NCBI RefSeq assembly: GCF_026965555.1
Contig: NZ_CP114040.1
Location: 1,426,001 to 1,490,000 of the forward strand
Length of the DNA: 64,000 nt
Source: Nannocystis punicea
GTDB lineage: Bacteria; Myxococcota_A; Polyangia; Nannocystales; Nannocystaceae
Direction: 5' to 3'
The notes beneath the pieces were generated by a model. It did no database searches, was not told the origin of the DNA, and saw nothing but the letters and a program-made list of their open reading frames with translations. Position numbers and translations under genes: made by a program. Of this stretch, positions 32,341-41,693 are shown piece after piece. How positions within the stretch are numbered: the first letter of the stretch is position 1; each line of letters starts with the position of its first letter.

Positions 32341-33890
32341 CGACGGCGGCGGCGGCCGGTGAAGCCCAGGATCGCCAGGCCGGCCAGCAGGGCCCCGGCC
32401 CCGCCGTTCGCGTCGTTGCGGCAGCCGCAGCCGCCGTCGTCGTCGCCGGCCGAGCCGGTGTCGCTGTCGGTGTCCGTGGCGTCGCCGCCGGTCGCGTCGG
32501 TGGTGCCGAGGCCGCCCTCGGTGGTCGGCTGCGGGCCGCTGGTCTCGGTCTCGCCGTCGCTGTCGACGTTGCCGGAGGTCGGGCCGTCCGTGGTCGGATC
32601 GGCGGTCGTCGGACCGTCGGTGGTGGGGTCGTCGGAGGTCGGACCGCTCGTGCCGGGATCGTCGCCGGTGGTGGAATCGTCGCCGGTGGTGGAGTCGTCG
32701 GTGGTGGTGCCCTCGTCGACGCCGAACTCGTAGGCGCCGATGTCGGGCGCGCCGACGACCGGGCGCGACTCGGTCTGGGTCGGGTGCAGGTACTGCGAAT
32801 CGGGGATCAGCAGCGCGTCGAGGGCCTCGCCGGCGTCGATCCCGGGCGCCCCCTCGAGCAGGTGATAATCGTAGCCGGAGCGGTCGACCAGGCCGGCGTC
32901 CTCGGTCTGCAGGTTGCCGAGGTCGACGATCTTGGTGTTGGGGTCGCCGGTCTTGATCGGCGTGCCGGGGCCGACGAACAGGTTGTTGTAGACGTTGACC
33001 TCGGTGCCGGCCGGGGCCTCGACGAACGTCGCGTTGGGCGCGCCGTCGTTGACGAAGGTGTTGTGGCTGACGTAGAGCCGCAGGTCGGGGTTGGTGCCGC
33101 CCTCGCCCTTGTAGAAGACGATGCGGTACTTGTTCTCCGCCATCGGCCCCTTCTGGATCAGGTTGCCGATCACGTACGAGAGGCCGCCCTGCGGCAGGTC
33201 GATCAGCGCCGAGCCGTTGCCGTCGGCCTCCTCCATCAGGCGGTTGTAGACGATGTGGTTCTCGAGCGCGCGCGACTTGAGGGCGTGGCCCGACTTGGCA
33301 TGGTGGGTGTAATTGCCGCGGAACACGAACTTCGGTGCGGTGCCGATGTAGACGTTGTGCTCGTAGCCGGCCTCGCCGTTGTAGGCGAACTCGGAGTACT
33401 CGATCGTCATCAACCCGTCGCCGGCGAGGATGCCGTTCTGGTTGTCGTGGAAGTAGCAGTTGCGGACCGTCAGGTCGGTGCCCTGGGCGCGGATGCCGGC
33501 GCCGTTGTTGCCGTCGCCCTCGCTGATCTTCGCGCCGGAGAACTCGAGGTTCTCGACGGTGACCGGGCCGACGCCGAGCTCGACGACGAAGATGCCCTTC
33601 TTGTTGGGCGGCGGCACCGTCGCCTTGAGGTGCGGCCGCGCGTCGCCGACGCCGCGGATCGTCAGGTCGCCGACCTTGATCGACGAGATGTCGTCGATGT
33701 ATTCGCCCGGATCGATCTCGATGACGTCGCCGCTCTTGGCCGCCGCGACCGCGTCCTTGACGGCCTTGTACTGCTTGTCGGCGCCCACGGTGAGGGTGGC
33801 GGCCAGCGCCAGCGACGGCGCGAGCAGGCCGAAGACCGCGCCGCACGCCGCGGCGGTCGAATGGTGCGCGTAATTGAAAGGTGTACGCAT
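32337..33890 (-). CDS. MYXO-CTERM right-handed beta-helix protein (2)
   Basis: The product has 517 residues. A signal peptide (to about 'LALA') is followed by a beta-helix whose entry 'KAVKDAVAAAKSGDVIEIDPGEY' parallels the PL6/chondroitinase-B-like protein at 8873-10453, with many Asn/Gly turns ('LTVRNCYFHDNQNGI', 'YVSHNTFVNDG'). 'GAPDIGAYEFG' closes the helix, as in that paralog ('GAPDIGAIEYD'). A Thr/Asp/Ser/Gly linker of about 100 residues leads to 'GCGC', a hydrophobic helix and RRRRR. The stop codon TAG (32339-32337) coincides with the IS630 insertion site. ATG 33890 begins the signal peptide. Confidence 0.88.
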   Translation of the reverse strand: MRTPFNYAHHSTAAACGAVFGLLAPSLALAATLTVGADKQYKAVKDAVAAAKSGDVIEIDPGEYIDDISSIKVGDLTIRGVGDARPHLKATVPPPNKKGIFVVELGVGPVTVENLEFSGAKISEGDGNNGAGIRAQGTDLTVRNCYFHDNQNGILAGDGLMTIEYSEFAYNGEAGYEHNVYIGTAPKFVFRGNYTHHAKSGHALKSRALENHIVYNRLMEEADGNGSALIDLPQGGLSYVIGNLIQKGPMAENKYRIVFYKGEGGTNPDLRLYVSHNTFVNDGAPNATFVEAPAGTEVNVYNNLFVGPGTPIKTGDPNTKIVDLGNLQTEDAGLVDRSGYDYHLLEGAPGIDAGEALDALLIPDSQYLHPTQTESRPVVGAPDIGAYEFGVDEGTTTDDSTTGDDSTTGDDPGTSGPTSDDPTTDGPTTADPTTDGPTSGNVDSDGETETSGPQPTTEGGLGTTDATGGDATDTDSDTGSAGDDDGGCGCRNDANGGAGALLAGLAILGFTGRRRRR

Positions 33891-34068
33891 GGGTCGAACT
33901 CCGGCCTCTCGTGTGCCCGTCCGACCTCCCGACGTCAAGGCTCCCCGTTCGTGGGAGACGCGGCGCGATCGGGGCCAGGGCCGCTTCCTGAGGCCTTCTC
34001 GACCCCAGGTGCGGGCCGCGGGGGGCACGCGTGTGCGCGCGTCGCTCGTGTCCCGAGAGTCATATCAT

Positions 34069-34084
34069 ATGTCCCCGGGGACAT
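34069..34084. terminator. Perfect 16-bp palindrome ATGTCCCCGGGGACAT
   Basis: A perfect 16-bp palindrome, 13 bp beyond the stop codon of the alpha/beta-hydrolase lipoprotein gene, and about 180 bp upstream of the beta-helix start codon. It is a member of the TGTCC..GGACA family with no loop bases left over. Its location fits a 3'-end structure of the upstream minus-strand gene. Confidence 0.5.
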
Positions 34085-34097
34085 GCGGGAACGCCGC

Positions 34098-35246
34098 TCA
34101 GTCGGCGCCGTACATGACGCGCCAGACCGGCTCGAATACGTACAGGTCGGCGTCCTTCGGGGACGAGCCGCCGGCCTGGGTCGAGCCGTGGCCGTCGCCG
34201 GTGGGGGCGGAGGTGACGAGGCGGTGCGAATCCATGTAGGGCGGGGCGGCGCCGTCGACGACCACCGGCTCGCCGGGCAGCATCATGTCGGCGAAGCTCT
34301 GCAGGTGGCCGGGGTGCTGGTCATCGCCCGTGTGGGTGAAGCCCCAGAAGCGGTCGATCGGGGTCAGCGGGTCGCCCTCGAGCCAGGCCTGGTTGCTGTC
34401 GAGCGGGCCCGACAGCATGACCACGCGCTCGACCGCGCGGTTCATGCCGATCACGCCCGAGCTGCTGGCGCCGTGGGAGATCCCCGAGATCACGATCTCC
34501 GACCAGCGCGGCTTGCCGTCCTCGATGAAGTACTGCCAATCGCCGCCGGGGTGCAGCGTCTGCAGGTGCCCCAGCATCTTGACCACGCGCGTCTCGATGC
34601 TGTCCGGCGGCGGGATGTCGATGAAGTCGTGGTGGTCGACGCCCTCGAACGCCTCGAGCCGGCAGCCGCCGATGTCGTCGCCGCAATTGCCGACGCCGTA
34701 GTCGCTGACGTAGCACGGGTGGATCACGTGAAAGCCCATGCGCGCGAGCACGACCCCGTGCGCCTGCGAGCCGCAGGTGGTCGGCTGGCCGGCCCCGTGC
34801 AGGTACACGACCAGCCGGCCCTGCAGCGGCACCGTGGTGTCGAGCTCGGCGAGCTGGGCGCCGAGCGCGAGCGCGGCCGCGGGGTCGGCCTCGTCCGGCT
34901 TGAACGAGAACTCGTACAGCTGCGGGTCGGACACGTCGACGTTCGGCCCGCTCGGCATGGCCTCGGTGGTGGTGCCGGTGGTCGTCGTGGTGTCGTCGGC
35001 GGCGGTGGTGGTGCCGGTGGTCGGCGCGTCGCCGGTGGTCGTCGGCGAGGTCGACGTCGAGGTCGTCGACGTGGTGTCGTCGGCGGCGGTGGTGGTGTCG
35101 TCGCCGGCGGTCGCGGTCGAGGTGCCCGTGGTGTCCGTGGTCGAGGTCGTGGTCGAGGTCGTCGTCGTGTCGGTGGCGGTGTCGACGGGCTCACTGCTGC
35201 AAGCGGCGAGCAGCGCCGCCGCGCAGATCGATCGCGTGCGTGGCAT
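34098..35246 (-). CDS. Alpha/beta-hydrolase-fold lipoprotein
   Basis: The product has 382 residues. The signal region ends 'AALLAACSS' (lipobox), followed by a Thr/Asp/Ser linker of about 85 residues. The catalytic domain shows 'LVVYLHGAGQ' (oxyanion-strand motif) and the nucleophile elbow 'GISHG' in 'ISGISHGASSSG', with candidate acid and His further on ('GDDQHPGHLQSF'). It would be a surface-anchored serine esterase or a related hydrolase; the substrate is unknown. Start 35246 chosen for the signal peptide. Confidence 0.85.
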   Translation of the reverse strand: MPRTRSICAAALLAACSSEPVDTATDTTTTSTTTSTTDTTGTSTATAGDDTTTAADDTTSTTSTSTSPTTTGDAPTTGTTTAADDTTTTTGTTTEAMPSGPNVDVSDPQLYEFSFKPDEADPAAALALGAQLAELDTTVPLQGRLVVYLHGAGQPTTCGSQAHGVVLARMGFHVIHPCYVSDYGVGNCGDDIGGCRLEAFEGVDHHDFIDIPPPDSIETRVVKMLGHLQTLHPGGDWQYFIEDGKPRWSEIVISGISHGASSSGVIGMNRAVERVVMLSGPLDSNQAWLEGDPLTPIDRFWGFTHTGDDQHPGHLQSFADMMLPGEPVVVDGAAPPYMDSHRLVTSAPTGDGHGSTQAGGSSPKDADLYVFEPVWRVMYGAD

Positions 35247-35326
35247 GCGGCGAATATGCCAGAGAAGGCCGCGCACGGGTGCGCAGGGCTCGTCGTGGTC
35301 TCACCGAGCTCGCGCCAGTGCGATCG

Positions 35327-36031
35327 TCACGCCGCAATTGCATACATCGGAGTGGTGCGGCCGAGCCCGCCGTGCAGGTCGCGCATGCGCTCGAACCACT
35401 CGACCACCGGATCGTCGCGCTCCAGCAGCGGCAGCGTCGTCACCGAGGCGACCCAGAAGAGCACGCCCGCGGCGATGTAGTCGGCGTACCCCGCCTGTTC
35501 GCCGGACAGGAACGGCTGGCCCTGGACCGCGAAGGTGATGCGCAGCGGCTGGAGGCGCGAGCGCAGGTCGGGGAGCCGCTCCTCGCGGCCCTCGGTTGCG
35601 GCCTCGAGGCTACGGCCGAGCCGCTGCTCGCGGTTCTCGCGGAAGTACGCGCGATCTTCGGGCCGCGCGTGATCGTGGATGTCGAGGGCGACCATCGGGA
35701 ACAGCTCGGACACGAAGGCGCCGAACAGCCACGCCTCGGTGAATCGACAGAGGGCGCGCTCGGCTGGCCCTTCGAACAGGCGCGGGCGATCGGGGTAGCG
35801 GGCGTCGAGGTAATCGGCGATGGCCCACGAGTCGGGGACGACGTGGCCGTCGTCGTCGAGGATCGGCACGGTCCTGTGACCGCCGCCGTACAGCCGCGGG
35901 ATGTCGAGGAAGCCCTGCGGGCGGGCCTCGAACTCGAGGCCCTTGTGGGCCAGCGCGAACTTGCTGCGCCAGCAATAGGGGCTGATTCGGCGATCGTCGA
36001 GGCAGGCGAGGTCGTGGAGGATTCGTGGCAC
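35327..36031 (-). CDS. Glutathione S-transferase family protein
   Basis: The product has 234 residues, usual for a soluble GST. Thioredoxin-like N-domain: 'SPYCWRSKFALAHKGLEFE', cis-Pro motif 'RTVPILDDDG', 'DSWAIADYLDARYPDRP'. The all-helical C-domain includes 'PFLSGEQAGYADY', the conserved N-capping segment. The start is GTG at 36031; no ATG is in frame nearby, and this start places the first beta-strand properly. It sits in the ATTCGTGGCA sequence that resembles the second repeat family. Divergent from the kinase gene. Substrate unknown. Confidence 0.88.
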   Translation of the reverse strand: MPRILHDLACLDDRRISPYCWRSKFALAHKGLEFEARPQGFLDIPRLYGGGHRTVPILDDDGHVVPDSWAIADYLDARYPDRPRLFEGPAERALCRFTEAWLFGAFVSELFPMVALDIHDHARPEDRAYFRENREQRLGRSLEAATEGREERLPDLRSRLQPLRITFAVQGQPFLSGEQAGYADYIAAGVLFWVASVTTLPLLERDDPVVEWFERMRDLHGGLGRTTPMYAIAA

Positions 36032-36205
36032 GATGCGCCATGGTGGCGGAAGCGGCGACGGCGGACAAGCGCGCAGTGGCGCCGACCTCGCCGGGCGACA
36101 CGCGCGGTCCGGCAGGTCGCGGACTCGCCCGCGCGCGCCCGTGAGGCGCCGCTCGCCGTGCGGACGGGCGCCGCGCCGACGAGGCTCCGCTACCCTTGGC
36201 CGGAC

Positions 36206-37393
36206 ATGCCGACGCGCTCGCAGCAGGCGCAGGTGCTGGCCGGCCGGCTGGAGAGAGACCAGCAGGTGATCATCGACCGCTGGCTGCACCGCCTGCAGGT
36301 GTCCGACCCGGCCAAGCTGCCGCTGCCGACGCCGGAGCTGGTCGACAGTCTGCCGGAGTTCCTGGCCCGGCTGGCCGCGGCGCTGCGCCGCGGCGCGTCC
36401 GACGACGAGGCGGGCGAGGCCGGCGGCGAGCCGCCGTGGTCGACTGCGACGGTGGCCCGCGAGCACGGGACGCAGCGGTACCGCCACGGCTTCGACATCC
36501 GCGCGGTCGTCGACGAATACGGGATCCTCCTCGACGTGCTGTTCGAGACCATCGCCGAGTCGATGCAGTGCATCGACCCCGGGAACTCGCGCGTGCTGGT
36601 CCACGCGGTCTCGCTCGGGGTCGCCGCCGCGGTCGATCAATTCTCGGCCGAGCGCGAGGCCGACGTGAACGCGGCCCAGCAGGCGCTGCTGCAGGCGCGC
36701 GAGTACGAGCGGCAGCTGATCGGCGTGGTGTCGCACGACCTGCGCAACCCGCTGTCGATCATCGTCCAGTGCGCGGAGTTGATCCGGCGGACCGAGCACC
36801 TGGCGACGCCGGTCTGCCGCCAACTGCAGCGCCTGCGCAACAACGCCGACCGGGCGATGCGGCTGATCGGCGATCTGCTCGACTTCACCCTCGAGCGCAA
36901 TCAGGGGCGGATCCCCGTCAAGCCCGCGGCCGCCGACATGCGGCTGCTGCTGCGGGAAGTGATCGACGAGGCGATGCTGACGCACCCGGACCGCACGATC
37001 GAGCGCAGCGGCCCGGACACGCGAATGGTGGGTTGCTGGGACCCCGACCGGATCTCGCAGGTGCTGACGAACTTGCTGGACAACGCGCTCAAGTTCAGCC
37101 CGACTGGCTCGGTGGTGCGGGTCGAGTCGGGGATGACGGGCGATCGGGTGGTGGTGACCGTGCACAATTGGGGCGACCCGATCCCGCCGGCGCAGCTCGG
37201 CTCGGTGTTCGAGCCGTTCCACCGCGCGGACCCGGACGCGAACACCCGCGGGTCCCTCGGGCTCGGTCTGCACATTTCACGGCAGATCGCGCTGGGCCAC
37301 GGGGGCGATCTGGCGGTCGAGTCGTCGGCGGAGGCCGGCACGCGCTTCACGCTGACGCTGCCGCGCGCGTGTACGCGGGGCGGGACGTCGTAG
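36206..37393 (+). CDS. Sensor histidine kinase with RsbRD-type N-terminus
   Basis: The product has 395 residues and is cytoplasmic (no membrane helix). Residues 10-150 form an all-helical region resembling the RsbRD N-terminal sensor ('LAGRLERDQQVIIDRWLHRL'). A coiled coil leads to the HisKA dimerisation helix with the phospho-acceptor H177 in 'VSHDLRNPL'. The ATPase domain has the N-box 'NLLDNALKFS' (289-298) and glycine loop 'SLGLGLHIS'. No receiver domain is fused and no response-regulator gene is adjacent, so it is an orphan kinase. ATG 36206 was chosen; the frame is open far upstream but over antisense of the GST gene. Confidence 0.92.
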   Translation: MPTRSQQAQVLAGRLERDQQVIIDRWLHRLQVSDPAKLPLPTPELVDSLPEFLARLAAALRRGASDDEAGEAGGEPPWSTATVAREHGTQRYRHGFDIRAVVDEYGILLDVLFETIAESMQCIDPGNSRVLVHAVSLGVAAAVDQFSAEREADVNAAQQALLQAREYERQLIGVVSHDLRNPLSIIVQCAELIRRTEHLATPVCRQLQRLRNNADRAMRLIGDLLDFTLERNQGRIPVKPAAADMRLLLREVIDEAMLTHPDRTIERSGPDTRMVGCWDPDRISQVLTNLLDNALKFSPTGSVVRVESGMTGDRVVVTVHNWGDPIPPAQLGSVFEPFHRADPDANTRGSLGLGLHISRQIALGHGGDLAVESSAEAGTRFTLTLPRACTRGGTS

Positions 37394-37669
37394 CCGAACT
37401 CGAGGTCGGCCTCGCCGTGCGTCGGCGGCCGGCGAGGCGCTCGACGGCCAGGACAATATCGTGGACCAGGCGAGCATGGCCGCGTGCAGGAAGCGCACGT
37501 CGGCGCCGCATGCCTCGAAAGTCTCGTCGGTGACAAGACAATGCACATTGACGAACAGGACGTCGCGGGTCTCGGAAGCGAGGACCTTCGACACCTCCAC
37601 GTGCAGCAGCTTCGCACTCTTCTCGAGCCGGTCGCGCTTCGGCGGCGGTGCCTCGTGGTAGCGTCGCGC

Positions 37670-39037
37670 ATGTCCTATTTCGCTTGCTCGCTGGAGCGCT
37701 CCACCATCGTCGCGGCGGTACTCTTCCCGACGCTCGCCTCGGCCGCGGTGCCGATCGGCGAGCCGGTCGGCTCGCTACCGACCCACAACGAGCGGGTCCT
37801 CGGCTTCATGACCAACCGGATCCGCGCCGACCCTGCCGCCGCCGACGTCCTGCCGAGCATGGACGGCAAGACGCCGTCGGGACGCCCGATCCCGCCGGCC
37901 ACGCCGCCGCTCGAGCTCGTCGCCGACCTCGCACGCGCCGCTCGCTTTCAATCGACGCACATCGCCACCACCGACTGTCCGCTGTGCGTGGACCACTCGA
38001 CCTGCTGCGCGCTCGCCGGCATGGACGACGACACCCACTGCGACGGGCCGGTGACCGACTGCGGCGTCACCAGCATGGTCGAGCGCTTCACCCACTTCTC
38101 AAACCGGGCCCACGGCGAGAACGGTGCGGAGGGCCACGGCTCGCCCGAACTGGCGATGCTGGGGTGGATCGGGTCCGACGCCCACTGGGGCTCGATCAAC
38201 GGCGCCGGCACCACCGCGCTCGGTACCGGCGCTGCGCAGGGTTTCGGCAAGCCGGTGTACCACCTGGTCTTCGGAGCAGGTGGGACCTACCCGGTCGTCG
38301 GCGACGGCGTGCACTTCCGCGACATCATCCACGGCGCCTCCGGGCCGAAGATGCAGCCGGAGGACACCCCGACCTTCGGCATCACCTACGCCCTGCCTGG
38401 CGGCGGCCCGCCCGAGGTCGCCCAGGTCGTGCACTACACCGAGGGCGTCACGCCCGTGTGCGAGCCGCTGGCGCTGCGCCACGGTCAGCCCGAACAGGGC
38501 ACCTACGAGGCAGTGCTCTCGCCCGGCCCCGGCTGTCACCGCTACTTCTTCCACATCGTCGACGGCCAGGGCGTCGAGCGCCTCTACCCGACCACCGGCA
38601 CGCTCGGCTTCCCGCTCCTCTCGCTCGGCGCCGACCCTGCCTCCTGCCCCGACTTCGAGCCCACCCGCGCCGAGGCCCCGTGCGCCGGTACGGCCCCCCA
38701 GGACACCACCGGCAGCGACACCGGCAGCGACACCGGCGGCGATACCGACGGCGGTGACGACGGCTCGAGCAGCGAAGCGAGCGAGACCAGCCCGACCGGC
38801 AACCCCACGAGCGACGGGCCGACCGGCGCCGCGACCGGCGACGATGCCACAGGCGACCTCACCGGCGCTGCGACGGCCGCCAGCACGACCGATCCGGCGA
38901 CGGCAGGCGAGCCCGCGACCGGCGACTCCGACGCAGGCTGCGGGTGTCGCACCGAAGGCCGCGATCCGGGCGAGGGCGCCGCGTTCGCCTCGCTGATCGT
39001 GCTCACGGGCTGGTTGCTTCGCCGCCGCCGCGCCTGA
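37670..39037 (+). CDS. MYXO-CTERM protein with CAP/SCP domain
   Basis: The product has 455 residues. A Sec signal peptide ('VLFPTLASA') is followed by a CAP (SCP/PR-1) domain at about residues 40-190: 'HNERVLGFMTNRIRADP' (entry helix), 'LARAARFQSTHIA', 'VERFTHFSNRAHGEN' and 'WIGSDAHWGSI', the expected order of His and Glu residues. A beta-rich domain of about 140 residues comes next, then a Ser/Thr/Gly/Asp linker and 'GCGC', a hydrophobic helix and RRRRA. Exported, sorted to the surface. CAP proteins bind lipids or act as secreted effectors; the role here is unknown. Confidence 0.88.
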   Translation: MSYFACSLERSTIVAAVLFPTLASAAVPIGEPVGSLPTHNERVLGFMTNRIRADPAAADVLPSMDGKTPSGRPIPPATPPLELVADLARAARFQSTHIATTDCPLCVDHSTCCALAGMDDDTHCDGPVTDCGVTSMVERFTHFSNRAHGENGAEGHGSPELAMLGWIGSDAHWGSINGAGTTALGTGAAQGFGKPVYHLVFGAGGTYPVVGDGVHFRDIIHGASGPKMQPEDTPTFGITYALPGGGPPEVAQVVHYTEGVTPVCEPLALRHGQPEQGTYEAVLSPGPGCHRYFFHIVDGQGVERLYPTTGTLGFPLLSLGADPASCPDFEPTRAEAPCAGTAPQDTTGSDTGSDTGGDTDGGDDGSSSEASETSPTGNPTSDGPTGAATGDDATGDLTGAATAASTTDPATAGEPATGDSDAGCGCRTEGRDPGEGAAFASLIVLTGWLLRRRRA

Positions 39038-39197
39038 GCTCGACGCGGAGCGCCCTGGCGATCGGGGCCGCCGAACTGCGCGCCCGGGAGCGCCAGCCAT
39101 GGCCAGCCGCGCGGGTCGGCCGGGGCGCGGGCCGGCGGCTGAAGGATTGAGGGCGCGGGCCGCTGTACGCGGGCCGCGAGATCGTACCATCGCCGGA

Positions 39198-40220
39198 ATG
39201 AGCCGAGGTCACGCGAGCAGAGTGATGGGGGTCGTCTCGGCGGGGTGGCTGCTCGGCGCCTGCGGCGGCGACAAGAGCACCAGCTCCGGGAGCGGAGCGA
39301 GCGAGGGGACGTCCACGAGCGCGAGCGAGGCCACCGAGAGCGCGTCGTCGGGCGCGGGGCCGACCACCGGGGAGGCCCAGTGGCGGCGGATCTGCGACGG
39401 CTCGCAGGAGCTGCGGCTGGCGGCGCGCAGGCTCACCGGCAGGTTCGAGTTGATCACGAGCATCGGCGTCGAGCTCGGCGCGAGTTATTTGTACGTCCGC
39501 GGTGATTGCCGCTACTGGGTGGCGAGCGAGTCGCGGCCGGAGCTGCCCGGGATGTTCGATCGGGTGAACTGGCAGGTCACGCGCACGGGCGTGTTGACGC
39601 CGGAGCTCGAGCAGGAGCTGTCGCAGTCGCTACTATTCGATCGATGGTCCGAGCGGGCGGGTGATTACGGCGATAACGACGAGGGGGCGGCCAACTACTT
39701 CTATTCGGACGGCGAGGCGAGCGTCCGCTGCGGGCATGATTGCTCGGGGGGGCAAGATCCGCCGCCGGAGCTCGCGGGCTTGAACGATGTGGCCGCCGCG
39801 TGGTTCGAGTCGCTGTGGGACGCGGGCGAGCCGATGGCGCCGGCAGATCCGGTGACTGTCGACCTCATCGCGCCGGAGGTCGAGGGCGACCTGCCCGTCA
39901 CGGAGACGTGGACCTGCGCGGTGCCGTGGCCGTTCGACCTCGATCCTGCCAGCATCTCGCACGACGGGAAGACCGTGATCGAGCCGGTCGCCACGCGGCC
40001 CATCCACGACCCGGAGCTGGCGGCGGAGCTGCGGGCCCTGCGGGACGCGCTGTTCGTCGCGCCCGTGTTGGAGGCGTGCGACCCGCTGGCCGGCGGGGGC
40101 CCGCTCGCGTACTACCTGCCGTCGGCGCCGACCCTGCCGCTGCTGCTGTGGATCCGCGACCGGGTCCCGCTCGAGGCGGAGCTCGGCGGTATCACGTTGC
40201 CGTGGCCGCCGAAGCCGTGA
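39198..40220 (+). CDS. Surface lipoprotein, unknown fold
   Basis: The product has 340 residues. The lipobox 'GWLLGACGG' is followed by a Ser/Thr/Gly linker of about 40 residues, then a globular domain of about 270 residues with few Cys and several Trp. I do not recognise the family. It ends 3 bp from the stop of the convergent DUF1552 gene, leaving no room for a separate terminator. Start 39198 chosen for the signal peptide; upstream frame is Arg-rich. Confidence 0.78.
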   Translation: MSRGHASRVMGVVSAGWLLGACGGDKSTSSGSGASEGTSTSASEATESASSGAGPTTGEAQWRRICDGSQELRLAARRLTGRFELITSIGVELGASYLYVRGDCRYWVASESRPELPGMFDRVNWQVTRTGVLTPELEQELSQSLLFDRWSERAGDYGDNDEGAANYFYSDGEASVRCGHDCSGGQDPPPELAGLNDVAAAWFESLWDAGEPMAPADPVTVDLIAPEVEGDLPVTETWTCAVPWPFDLDPASISHDGKTVIEPVATRPIHDPELAAELRALRDALFVAPVLEACDPLAGGGPLAYYLPSAPTLPLLLWIRDRVPLEAELGGITLPWPPKP

Positions 40221-40223
40221 CCG

Positions 40224-41669
40224 TCAGCCCCACACCTCGGCGAGCGGGCCCTCGGCGACCCGCGTGGCGGGGTTGCTGTGGCCGAAGTCGTCGGTCGGCA
40301 AGCCGGCGCCGTGGAGCAGCGAGTTGAACATGTTGGAGGTCTGACGATTGTTCTCGTGACCGCTCTTCGGATAGGTGACGCTGCGGCCGTCGGTCTTGAA
40401 GCCCATGTTGTTGCCGCCGAGCAGCAGCATGGCCCACTCCTCGGAGTTGGAGTGGTGCTTCTCGCCGTTGTCGGACATGTAGAGCAGGAGGGTGTTGTCG
40501 AGCATGGTGCCGCCCTGCTCGGGGACGGCGGCGAGGGCCCGGGCCATGCGCGCCATCTCGGCGACGCCGCGGCTGGTGACCTCGTGCAGCACCTCGTAGA
40601 ACGCGGGGCTCTCGCCGTGGCGCAGGTCGTGGCCGCCGATCACTTGCTTGCCGGGGTAGAGGTCGACGAGGCCGGGGTATTGCAGCGACCAGTAGTAGCT
40701 GCCGGCGCCGAACGAGACGACCGCGACGTTGGTCAGGCCGGCGATCAGCGAGGCGGTGGCGATGTCGGCCTGCAGGCGCAATTGCTCGAGCGGGTCGTCC
40801 GATGCGTAGGGGTCCGGGTCGGTCTCGCCGGGGCCGACCGGCTTGACGTTCAGCAGCGCGCCCTTCATCCCGAGGATCTGGTCGTTGCGGGCCAGCATGG
40901 TCAGCAGCGAGGCCTCATAGGTCTCGAGCTTGTCGCGCCCGCGCTTCGAGCCGCCGAAGTTCTTGAGCTCGCGGGTGACGTCGTCGAGCGCGAACTCCAG
41001 CAATTCCTTGCGGGTCTGGAACTCCTCGCCGGCCTGGCCGCTGGCGACCGAGCCGAACAGCGAGGCGAACGCGGCCGAGGGGCTGAGCAGCAGCGGCGCG
41101 GGCTTGCCGGCGTCGAAGGCACAGCTGGCGTAATTGAGGGGAGTCGTGGCCGCGCCGACGCCGATGCGGATGGCGTCGAACGGGGTGTTGCCGCGGACCT
41201 CGGGGATCGCGGACAGCACGGTCTCGATGGTCGGGCCGGCGGGGCCGCCGGCGGCCCGCGAGGCGCTCAGGGCCCCGAAGTCGGTCGAGTGGCCGCCGCC
41301 GAGGTAGGCGGCCGACAATCCGAGCACCAGGCAGGCGCGCTCGACCAGCGAGATGTCCTCGTCGAGGCCGGCCAGCGCGCCCAGCGAGCGCGCCTCGCTG
41401 AGCGGCGCGCCGGGAATGATCACAGGATCGTCGTGGCCGTAATCGCGGCTGCTCTCGATCGGCTTGCCGGCGAATCCTTCGAGCGTCTCGAGCGTCAGCG
41501 GGTCGCGCACGCACGACGGGCGGATGCCGTTGCCCTCGAGGAAGATGACGACGCGGCGCGGGTCGCCGTCGGCGGCGCGGGTGCTGCGGCCGGTCAAGGC
41601 GGCGCCGCCGAACAGGCCGGCGCCGGTCAGAAGGCCCGCGGTGGTGAGGAAGTTACGACGCGTGAACAT
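40224..41669 (-). CDS. DUF1552 protein with Tat-like signal
   Basis: The product has 481 residues. The N-terminus 'MFTRRNFLTTAGLLTGAGLF' has the twin-Arg motif of a Tat substrate. 'GGGHSTDFGALS', 'PTIETVLSA' and 'LNNVAVVSFGAG'-like segments (here 'LTNVAVVSFGAG') and the closing 'LLLGGNNMGFKTDGR' fit DUF1552, an alkaline-phosphatase/sulfatase-like fold often paired with DUF1592/1588/1585 cytochrome-like proteins in planctomycetes and myxobacteria. AGGAG precedes the ATG. It is 24 bp downstream of the next gene on the same strand, a clear operon. Biochemical role unknown. Confidence 0.92.
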   Translation of the reverse strand: MFTRRNFLTTAGLLTGAGLFGGAALTGRSTRAADGDPRRVVIFLEGNGIRPSCVRDPLTLETLEGFAGKPIESSRDYGHDDPVIIPGAPLSEARSLGALAGLDEDISLVERACLVLGLSAAYLGGGHSTDFGALSASRAAGGPAGPTIETVLSAIPEVRGNTPFDAIRIGVGAATTPLNYASCAFDAGKPAPLLLSPSAAFASLFGSVASGQAGEEFQTRKELLEFALDDVTRELKNFGGSKRGRDKLETYEASLLTMLARNDQILGMKGALLNVKPVGPGETDPDPYASDDPLEQLRLQADIATASLIAGLTNVAVVSFGAGSYYWSLQYPGLVDLYPGKQVIGGHDLRHGESPAFYEVLHEVTSRGVAEMARMARALAAVPEQGGTMLDNTLLLYMSDNGEKHHSNSEEWAMLLLGGNNMGFKTDGRSVTYPKSGHENNRQTSNMFNSLLHGAGLPTDDFGHSNPATRVAEGPLAEVWG

Positions 41670-41693
41670 GGTGGGTCTCCTGGTCGTCGCCGC

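Noticed and set aside
32100..35480. Plus-strand open frame of over 1100 codons across the IS end and two lipoprotein genes
   Set aside because: It crosses an IS boundary and three genes on the minus strand, with no domain; open only because stops are rare in such GC-rich DNA.
35494..35510. CCTGT..ACAGG inverted repeat in the GST gene
   Set aside because: It encodes the conserved GST motif 'FLSGEQ', so protein conservation explains the sequence; not counted in the hairpin family.
37277..37600. Minus-strand frame with 'RDVLFVNVHCLVTDETFEAC', about 107 residues
   Set aside because: The first 45 residues look protein-like, but the frame overlaps the 3' end of the histidine kinase gene and turns Arg-rich. 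It may be a remnant of a degraded gene; too weak to call.
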